From contig PJAB01001144.1 of assembly GCA_002887195.1 (NCBI GenBank), positions 1-16,857 on the forward strand: a DNA stretch of 16,857 bases, in the 5' to 3' direction. This DNA comes from Chrysochromulina parva. Lineage: Eukaryota > Haptophyta > Prymnesiales > Chrysochromulinaceae. The position numbers and the translations under genes were made by a program. Under the pieces are notes generated by a model. The model was not told the DNA's origin. It ran no database searches and saw only the letters and a program-made list of their open reading frames with translations. This document shows, in pieces, positions 7,052 through 14,300 of the stretch (position 1 is its first letter; each line of letters starts with the position of its first letter).

Positions 7052-8458
7052 CTATCCTGGAGAAGAACCCCAATTCGACCAAAACCCAGGGCATTTGATT
7101 TCATTGCAAATGGAGGCCCCATCATTGTACGGACACAAGGTAGGGTCGTCGACCGAGTTGTTGTTGGCGTAGGGGCTGTCGGGCCGGCTCATCGTGAGGT
7201 CGCAGCTCTTTAAACGGTGCTCGATCTCGCGCAGTAACCCCAGCACGACTCCCTCGGGGTTGCGGTCTACGTCTAGGTACGCACGGAAGACGGCGCGCGC
7301 GTTCCGGCGCGTCGTCTCGAGGTCAGCCGTGCTCTGCGAGTGCCACTGGTGCAGCCAGCCCTCTTGCTCGCGCATGCATTGCCCACGGATCTTGCCCCGC
7401 GTGATCGGCCCCAGCCAGAGGGACGCCGCTCGCCAGTCGATAGAAAGCGGGAACGGAAGCGAGGTGGTGAAGCTGTGGTAGTCCACGCTCATCCGGTAAT
7501 ACGAGCGCACAAGAACGGGCACGCAGCCGGCAGACATGACGTCGAATAGCCGCCGCGAGGAGGGCACATCACCCGCGGGCACCATGCACATCGATGCCGC
7601 CCGGTAGCTCCGCGCCGTACGTGCGTACGAGTTCTGATTGTATCCTGACCGGTTGGACCCGCGTGTCATCTCGCCGGTCTGCGTATCTACGCGAACGTTC
7701 CCAGCCAGGCGGACTCGCTCGAGCAGCTCCAGCATGGTGTCGCGCAGCCCGTGGTCGTACCGCCCCAGCCCGCCGTGGAACATCAGGCCTGAGCGAGCGC
7801 TGTGCAACGCGCGACCATGGCCGCCGCCGCCGTCGTCGTATGCGAGCGAGTGCGGGTAGAAAGGAATGGTAACGCCCCGTCGGTAGGCGTGAGAGAAAGC
7901 TTGCGGAAACTTGAGAAAATCGCGTGCAAAGAGTGGATCACACGATGCGACGATCAGATTGCCACGCCCAAGGGTGTGCATCAGCGGATCGCCCATCTCC
8001 TTGATCATGCATGCGCAGTAGAGGAGTAAAAAGGGCTTTTTGCGGCGGCTAAAGAGCCGCAGCTTGCTCAGCGCCATGGCAAGCATGCTCATGCGATGCT
8101 CATGTGCCTGCACATCGCCGGTCACATTCGCGAGCACGTAGGAAGCGAAGGGCAGCGCGCCAATGACGTGCAGCTCAGCCGCGTTTACATCCAGTGTGCG
8201 AAGCGGATGTCGTTCGAGCCCTCCCATGATTGGAATGTCAGACAGGTACTGCGCCTCGCCAACGGGAAAAGCCAAATCCATCGGCCGTCCCGCCATCTCA
8301 GTGTGTAGTGCAGAGAGCACATGGCTGTAATTGAAAGCTCCATTGCCGTGGATGTAAAAGCGCAGACGCGGTGGGGGTGGATTCAACAGCGGCACTGCGC
8401 CATCGGAGCAGAAGGCGTCGGTGCAGCGCACGGTGCAGCGCGAGGGGGCCGACCGCAT
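7052..8458 (-). CDS. Exostosin-like (GT47-type) glycosyltransferase
   Basis: Predicted sugar transferase of the exostosin fold, expected to act in the Golgi on polysaccharide or glycan chains; donor and acceptor cannot be told from sequence. The 468-residue product carries the C-terminal exostosin signature at about residues 292-316: SMCMVPAGDVPSSRRLFDVM followed by SAGCVPVL, then the downstream hydrophobic/Trp segment (LPFPLSIDWRAASLWLG). The N-terminal half has the usual RLRFYIHGN-type strand and a FPQAFSHAYRRGVTIPFYPH segment. The start is the first ATG after an in-frame stop (TGA on the minus strand at 8471-8473). No N-terminal membrane anchor or signal peptide is visible, although most family members are type II membrane proteins, so an upstream exon may be missing. 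Ends at TAG, 7052-7054. It is transcribed divergently from the co-chaperonin gene. Family call is good; the N-terminus is uncertain. Confidence 0.82.
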   Translation of the reverse strand: MRSAPSRCTVRCTDAFCSDGAVPLLNPPPPRLRFYIHGNGAFNYSHVLSALHTEMAGRPMDLAFPVGEAQYLSDIPIMGGLERHPLRTLDVNAAELHVIGALPFASYVLANVTGDVQAHEHRMSMLAMALSKLRLFSRRKKPFLLLYCACMIKEMGDPLMHTLGRGNLIVASCDPLFARDFLKFPQAFSHAYRRGVTIPFYPHSLAYDDGGGGHGRALHSARSGLMFHGGLGRYDHGLRDTMLELLERVRLAGNVRVDTQTGEMTRGSNRSGYNQNSYARTARSYRAASMCMVPAGDVPSSRRLFDVMSAGCVPVLVRSYYRMSVDYHSFTTSLPFPLSIDWRAASLWLGPITRGKIRGQCMREQEGWLHQWHSQSTADLETTRRNARAVFRAYLDVDRNPEGVVLGLLREIEHRLKSCDLTMSRPDSPYANNNSVDDPTLCPYNDGASICNEIKCPGFWSNWGSSPG

Positions 8459-8684
8459 CGGCGAAGATGTTCAGACAATGTCCATGTGCAGTCCACAAAG
8501 CCGTTTCAACATCGTTACCAGTAAGTTGCTTGAAAGTGTCCGCCGGCGACCAGTACAATGACCGTTAAGCAAGGATCATTTGTACGTTAGTACGTTTTCA
8601 ATTGTGAATGGACATAGAAACCGCGTGTGAAATGAACCTCCCGGGAGCGAGCTCTTCGACACACAGTCTCGGCGACGTGTAATC
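8459..8684. promoter_or_regulatory. Divergent intergenic region between glycosyltransferase and co-chaperonin genes
   Basis: 226 bp shared upstream region. It contains TTTGTACGTT at 8579-8588, 97 bp before the co-chaperonin ATG, partly repeated as TAGTACGTTTT just after. The same decamer lies upstream of the next plus-strand gene. No clear TATA box. Promoter role is inferred from position. Confidence 0.35.
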
Positions 8685-9489
8685 ATGGTAGCGATCGCGC
8701 TCTCTCTCTTCTCGCTGGCCTATCAGCTGGGTCCGGCCGGCCGCACGCACGGCACACGTGCACCCGCGTGCACGATGGGGGAGTACCGACTCAACAACTA
8801 CATCCTGCCCGGCCCGGTCAAGCCTCTCGGGAACCAGGTGCAGAAATGCAGCCACAGTACAAAGCTAGAAACCCCTTGCGCCGCCATGGCCTTCTTTGCC
8901 CACGCTGCATCGGTCCCGGTGCGCACAGGTGCTCATCAAGCTGCGCAAGATCGAAGAGAAGACAGGAGGCGGACTCTTTGTGCCGACGGCAGAGACGGAG
9001 AAGCCCAAGGAGGGCATGGTGATCGCTGCGGGCCCGGGAAGTGTCAACCCGGAAACGGGCGAGACGATCGTCAACCCGGTATCGGAAGGCGATCTGGTGC
9101 TGCTCAGCGACTTCACGGGTGAGAAGGTTGAGTATAATGGCGAGAAGCATATCTTTGTCAACGCTGACAGTTTGCTTGGGAAGTTTGACAAACAGAAGGT
9201 GACGCTCGAGGCGTTCGAGCCAATCGGCGACCGCGTCCTCGTCGCCGTGGCCGAGGCGGCGACGGAGACCACGACCGGCATTGCGCTCGCTCTCGCCGAG
9301 AACGAGGACAGCTGCATGGGCGAGGTGGCCGCGGTAGGCAAGGGCAAGTACTACAACGGCGCGCTTCGGCCCGTGGGCATCGCAAAGGGTGAGTCGGTCA
9401 TGTACGACAAGTACGCGGGCGCGGAGGCGAAATTCGACGGCAAAAAGTTCAAGATAGTCTCCGAGAAGGAGTGCATCGCCAAATGGTAG
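8685..9489 (+). CDS. CPN20: Plastid co-chaperonin Cpn20 (double GroES/Cpn10 domain), two exons
   Basis: Co-chaperonin that caps the plastid Cpn60 folding chamber. Exons 8685-8837 and 8929-9489 join in phase 0 across a 91-bp intron to give 237 residues; the junction restores the GroES strand PLGNQ|VLIKLRKIEEKTGGG. Domain 1 covers about residues 44-140 with mobile-loop residues GGGLFVP and the turn GMVIAAGPG. Domain 2 covers about 147-237 (FEPIGDRVLVAVAEA ... GEVAAVGKG ... DKYAGAEAKFDGKKFKIV). Two fused Cpn10 domains are the Cpn20 hallmark. The leader, MVAIALSLFSLAYQ followed by an Arg-containing stretch, looks like a signal peptide plus transit peptide, as needed for import into a complex plastid. 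The second mobile loop reads TTTGIALAL, lacking the GGxxLP form of the first. Stop TAG at 9487-9489. Very secure family call; the exact start rests on the hydrophobic leader. Confidence 0.93.
8838..8928 (+). other. Spliceosomal intron of the co-chaperonin gene
   Basis: GTGCAG donor at 8838 and GCGCACAG acceptor ending at 8928, phase 0. Removing these 91 bp joins two otherwise separate frames into a continuous GroES domain, which is the main evidence. Confidence 0.88.
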
Positions 9490-9887
9490 GTTGACGCCAG
9501 GCCGCTCCGCACTGACGGATGACTGGGTCCGGGGCTTGTGTGAGCCTCGCAAGGCCGTTTTCGTAGAGATAGCCATCGACGCACCGTCGGCCGCCACGTA
9601 TAAGTCGGCCAAAATCTAGTGCAACCACTTCCATCCGATTCGACAGGGACACCCAGCTATACCAGCATCCTCTGAGAGCCAACACGGGTCACTGGCCGCC
9701 TCGTCCGCCGGCGGCCCGCATCACGAATCAACCGGCGCAGATCCGTCGCGGAACCGTGAGTCAAACCGGCCGATTCAGTGTAACCGCACACGTTTGTACG
9801 TTGGTCTTGGGGGTCGAATTATAAAAATTGATTGTGATTTTCACAGCCATTGTTTAGAATTCGACACCCACCGAATCCGATCGTGTC
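9490..9887 (+). promoter_or_regulatory. Intergenic region with possible TATA box and shared decamer
   Basis: 398 bp between two plus-strand genes. TTTGTACGTT at 9793-9802 repeats the decamer found upstream of the co-chaperonin gene. TTATAAAAATT at 9819-9829 lies about 60 bp before the next ATG and could be a TATA box. The rest shows no gene or clear repeat. Confidence 0.4.
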
Positions 9888-10856
9888 ATGGACGGGAGCA
9901 GCGTGAGCTCGACGTGGAGACTGGCCGTCGAGGTGCTCCAGCAGGGCGAAGGACTGCCGCCTGATGGGACGACGGGCGCGACACCCACGCTCCGTGCGGC
10001 TTCACTCGCCTCGGATGTTCCTCCTTGGGCGCTGACGCCTCTATTGCCTACCCCAGGCCGAGACAAGAAGATGCCGTCTGAAGACGCCTCAGATCCGTCG
10101 CCCAAGCTGACCAAAGTCTCCGTGGGCGACGTTGGGCAATCAAGAGCTGTGTCAATCGACGTCGACGAGACGGCGCGCATGCGTGACGATGCCCTCGGGG
10201 CCAGTGTGGAAGTAAGCGAGCAACGACCCACTGTGATTGCGAGCACCAGCAGCCTTGAAGCCGCTTCGAGCACCGTGGCAACGACAGGGTACAGTGACGT
10301 TGACGGTGGCGGAGCAGACGCTGACGATGCTCGGGAGGAGAAGCACGACGATGATGACGACGACAACGAGTTGGAGGAAGACGACATGCTCGCACGCATG
10401 ACCGCAGCAGCTCGGGGTCGGCGCGCGAGTTTGGGCAGCAGCTCAAACCCGTCGACGCCGCAGTCATCGCGCCGTGGCCTGCCGATGGCACAGTCAGCGT
10501 CACCCGCGGTGCCGCTCCCTCGCACGGCCCAGTCAGAGCCATTGCCCGCGTCGCCTGCCGAGGAGGGTTGGGACTCGGTCGAGAAGCGCCGAGTGACGCG
10601 CTCTCAGTTGGCGGCTGAGGCAAAGCACAGCGCCAAGAAGGCCCCAGCACCGAGCGAAGCGGCCGGCTTCGGGGATGCGGGCGAGGACGAAGAGGATGAC
10701 GACTTCTTCGCCGGCCAGTACGCTGCCGCCAGAGACGGCTCGCGCCGCACGTCGGGCAAGCACAGCCACTCCGTGCGCCAGACGTTGCAGCGTGAGTATG
10801 CGATCGCCGCACGTGAGCACCAGAGGGGCGGTGGCACAGGGCGGCTGGAGAGGTAG
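9888..10856 (+). CDS. Acidic, disordered hypothetical protein; 3' end may be spliced
   Basis: I do not recognise this protein. The open frame gives 322 residues, rich in Ala, Ser, Asp and Glu, with two acidic tracts (EEKHDDDDDDNELEEDDM at about residues 149-166, and GEDEEDDDFFAGQY near 264-277) and Ser/Arg/Pro-rich linkers between them (RGRRASLGSSSNPSTPQSSR). This looks intrinsically disordered and likely nuclear or cytosolic; there is no signal peptide or membrane helix. The start is the ATG at 9888, about 60 bp after a TATA-like sequence. Near the end a consensus donor GTGAGT (10792) and an AG at 10849-10850 would splice into another frame, replacing the last 21 residues with about 55 that look more protein-like (including GTKRLIYDLRPRSHAHIR), ending at TGA 11015-11017 for 356 residues. 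Convergent with the FANCD2-like gene. Confidence 0.65.
   Translation: MDGSSVSSTWRLAVEVLQQGEGLPPDGTTGATPTLRAASLASDVPPWALTPLLPTPGRDKKMPSEDASDPSPKLTKVSVGDVGQSRAVSIDVDETARMRDDALGASVEVSEQRPTVIASTSSLEAASSTVATTGYSDVDGGGADADDAREEKHDDDDDDNELEEDDMLARMTAAARGRRASLGSSSNPSTPQSSRRGLPMAQSASPAVPLPRTAQSEPLPASPAEEGWDSVEKRRVTRSQLAAEAKHSAKKAPAPSEAAGFGDAGEDEEDDDFFAGQYAAARDGSRRTSGKHSHSVRQTLQREYAIAAREHQRGGGTGRLER
10792..10850 (+). other. Candidate 59-bp intron at the 3' end of the acidic-protein gene
   Basis: Begins GTGAGTATGCG and ends GGCTGGAG. Splicing keeps frame (exon 1 ends in C, exon 2 starts AG, forming CAG) and bypasses the stop at 10854. An alternative AG at 10822-10823 is also in frame but would leave only a 32-bp intron. 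Confidence 0.5.
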
Positions 10857-11318
10857 CGATCGAGCCTTTGCCCGGGCACGGCACCAAGCGGCTCATCTAC
10901 GACCTCCGACCCCGATCGCATGCGCACATCCGAAACGCGGAGTGGCACACCACGACGCGACGGGAGGCTCGAGGCACGATGGACACGACGTACCGACCGA
11001 TGTCGATCGGCCAATGAAACATTATGTATGGACGATACTTGGGCAATACTTGCACGCACGATCTCACAATACACAGTACATGGCGCGCCCAAATTTATGA
11101 TTTTTTGGTCTATTTCTCTTACACAGTATGGACACCTCAGAACGGAAAATAAAGGTGCGGCTCTAGGGTGGAGCTCCGCGACTAGGGCCTCCTACTACAC
11201 CTACACTCACGAGCCCACCACCTCCCCTGTGACTGTCGATGTGCTTGTCGAGGCCGCCGGGGCGGTCCTTGGCCCCCCGGGAAGAATAAACCTCCCGGCG
11301 CCGAAAAAGCGATCCATG
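10857..11318. other. Convergent intergenic region
   Basis: 462 bp between the 3' ends of the acidic-protein gene and the FANCD2-like gene. The first 160 bp may be coding if the 59-bp intron is real. AATAAA occurs at 11148-11153 and 11285-11290 on the plus strand and could serve as polyadenylation signals; many algae do not use AATAAA, so this is weak. Nothing else recognised. Confidence 0.4.
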
Positions 11319-14300
11319 TCATGAATCACGGTGAGTTCGCTCTCCCGCAAAGTCAATGACTATGGTATCTGTTCCATCAAAGCCTGCCACCGTCGGCGCA
11401 TATTCGGTGTTCGGATGTGCACTCTCGCCAGCTGCGTATCGCGCCTGCCATCCGGCTAGGTGCACGGCGTCCGAGCCCTCGTCCGGATCTGACGCTGACG
11501 AGTAGCCATCCGCCCAGCCTCCGCGCTCATCTTCCTCGCCCTCGTCTTCGTCCTCGTCCTCCTCCCCCTCGTCCTCCTCGCCCTCCCCTGCCCCGCTGCC
11601 TTCGAGCTCATCTTCCGAGCCGCCGTCATCGCTCACCTCGATCGTGCCATCCAGAGCACCCTCGCCCTCGGGCTCGGGCGCAAAACCGCCATCACCGGAA
11701 GCATTGTCCATCGCAGCCGCCGAAGTAACGTCCTCCTCATCAGACGAATCCACGCCAGACTGGACAACGTGATCTACGGATGCCACCGTCGTGACGGAAG
11801 CCGCCGATGGCACTTGGATTGGGCGCACTCTACGAGGTGTGCGAGGAGCTGTCCGCAGCGCGCCACCCTCAATGGGAGGTGCGCTGCTCGCCGCCGCTCC
11901 TCCGCTCGTGACCGCAGTGGGCAGGCGCATGGGCTGAAGAGCTCCCTTGCCACGCCCAAGCTTCGTGAGCTCCATCTCCGCTTTGATGCCCTCCGCCGCT
12001 GCCCACGCTTGGACCTTGGCCATGGCTTCATCAGACGCGTCTGGCACGTGATGCGTCGTCGCGAGCTCGGCGAGCAGCACCTCGAGCTGCTCAAGCTTGA
12101 GCTGCAGGCGCGGCAACGTCAGGCTGGGCCCGGATGCTGTTGAGCTGAATGGTGTGCCGCCGCGCTGCCGGCACGCCGTCGGCTTTGCGCATGCTCGCAC
12201 GGGCGCGCTGCCACCGACTCGGCCGCTCGTGCAGCGGCGCTTTGGGGCTCTCGTCGCAACGTCCTCGCCGTCGCCGCCGTCGCCGCCATCGTCGTCATCG
12301 TCGTCATCCTCGTCATGTTCGTCGTCCTCGTCATCCTCGTCATCCAGCCGACTTTTGCGCGTCGGCATGCGCTGCGCCGAGGCGGCCCGACCACTTGCTC
12401 GGCGAGCCACGTAGCCCCCTGACGCCGTGAGAAGCGCTTTGCCCACAAGCACCCCGCCGTCACCGGATCTCGTTGAATCTGCGAGCTTCAGATCTCCGAT
12501 GAGATCCCGCATGGCGGCGACCAGCTTTCGGCTCACGTCGCGTGTTGTAGCCATCGCACTTGCGGTCACAGAGCAGCCCGGACGGCAGCGGCACTCGACA
12601 GCCGCAGCCAGAGCAGCACGGAGGGCGTTACAGAGCACGACACACGCAGCTGAAAGGGCAGTAGCGAAGCCGCTGAAGCCGCCCGTCTCCAGCGCCGCCT
12701 GTGCCAACATGCGTAGCGATTGCAACGCACGCGCAGCGAGGGCGGTAGCACGCGGTGCGTAGCCTAGCAGTCTGCGGAGGGCACCGGCGGAGCTGAGCGG
12801 CACGAAGCGCTGCAGAGACGTTGAAATGTGGGCGAGCAGTTCGAGGAGCAGTGCTGGCCTCGCGGCGGGGGTCAGCAGCGAGATGGCTCGATGCGCGCGC
12901 GGAGTCGCTAGCTTGAGCGCGGCGCTGAGCTCATCGCATGCAACTGCCAGTGCCCGCACGCCACTCAAGGCGAGGTCGCTCGGAAGAGACCGTAACGCTG
13001 CACGCACGAGCGCACACAAGGCGCTATGCTGCCGACTGATCCCGCCTCCACGACCCCGGCAGCCTCGCTGAGATGGCAGATACGTAGCCAGCGAAGGGAC
13101 GTGCGAAGGGTACACGATCGTCAGTGCTCGCACCGCCATGCGCCGTGCGACCGTTACGGCCGCTGGAGGAGACGCGGTACTGCCTGAGGCAGATGGCACC
13201 GCAGCTTCGGCGGCTTCATCCACGCCGCCTTCCGAATGCACGCCTTCCGCAGCGCCCAGCATAGCGCCCTTCGCAGCGCCCATGCTCACGTCAGCGCAGC
13301 CTGTGCGCGGACCCTCGCGTGAGAGGAGACCCTCGAGAGTCCCCACAGCATCAAGCAGTGCACATGCCAGATGGGGCTCGGGCAGAAGGGTGAGCTGCTT
13401 GCGCAGGACAGCCAGCCAGGCCGAAGCCGTGTGTGCAAACGCACCATCTGTCGCACTCGCGAGGCGACCGTCGATTCGGCAGCAAGTTGCAAACGCATGA
13501 TAGGCGACGGCCGTGGCTTCCATGTCAGCCCGCCACGCTGGCTCGGGAGATTGGTCCGGAGATTGGGCCGATTGCCGGCGCCCCAGATCGGTGGCGACGC
13601 TGAGGAGCGCAGTCGTGTCCACCAAAGTGTGAAGCATCTCACGCCGCCACACCGAGCTTGAGCTCAGAAGTGTATCCTCGTCGCTGCTCTCATCGCCATC
13701 GACATCTGAGACGTGTGCAGCAGCGTCAGAAGTGCTGCTTGGGTCATAAAAGTCGCTGCTGCTGCTGCCGCCGCCACCACCGCTGCTTCCAGCACCCCAC
13801 CTGCTCGCCGCGTCGCGAATGGTTCTGCTGCCCACGTCGGCTCGATCCTCCATCGTCCGGTCTAGTGCAAGAGAAGCCGCTGCGCTCGGCATAGTGGCCG
13901 ATGCGGCCTTCGTGGATGCACTTGCCTCGGAAGAGTTGCAGAAGCGCTTCCACAGCTCACGAAGCACGTGCAGCCTGAGCGCTGCCCGTGGCACAGCCAA
14001 CGTCTCTGCCTTGTCCGCCTCCGCCGTACACTCTTGGGTGGCGTTGGCGCCACTGTCCACGAGAGTCGCAAGCACCTCCACGCATAGCCGCGCGGGCAAG
14101 GGCCGTGCAAGGGCTCGGCTGAGCTCGAAGTGTAGCGCCGCTGCGTCGCGTCGCGTCGAGGGCGAGTTCGCAGCTCGAACGCACTGGGCGACGAGGAGGA
14201 CCAGATGGCAGCGCTCAGCCACTCGGCGCACGAGCAACTCACCGGAGCCCATCGCTCCCTTTCCCACACGTGGCCGTCTCCCCTCCCACCGCAACCCGAG

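Noticed and set aside
8818..9612. 264-residue minus-strand frame opposite the co-chaperonin gene
   Set aside because: Shadow of the well-supported Cpn20 second exon in GC-rich DNA; no recognisable domain.
12097..12414. Serine-rich plus-strand frame
   Set aside because: Reverse reading of the GAC/GAG acidic tract of the FANCD2-like protein.
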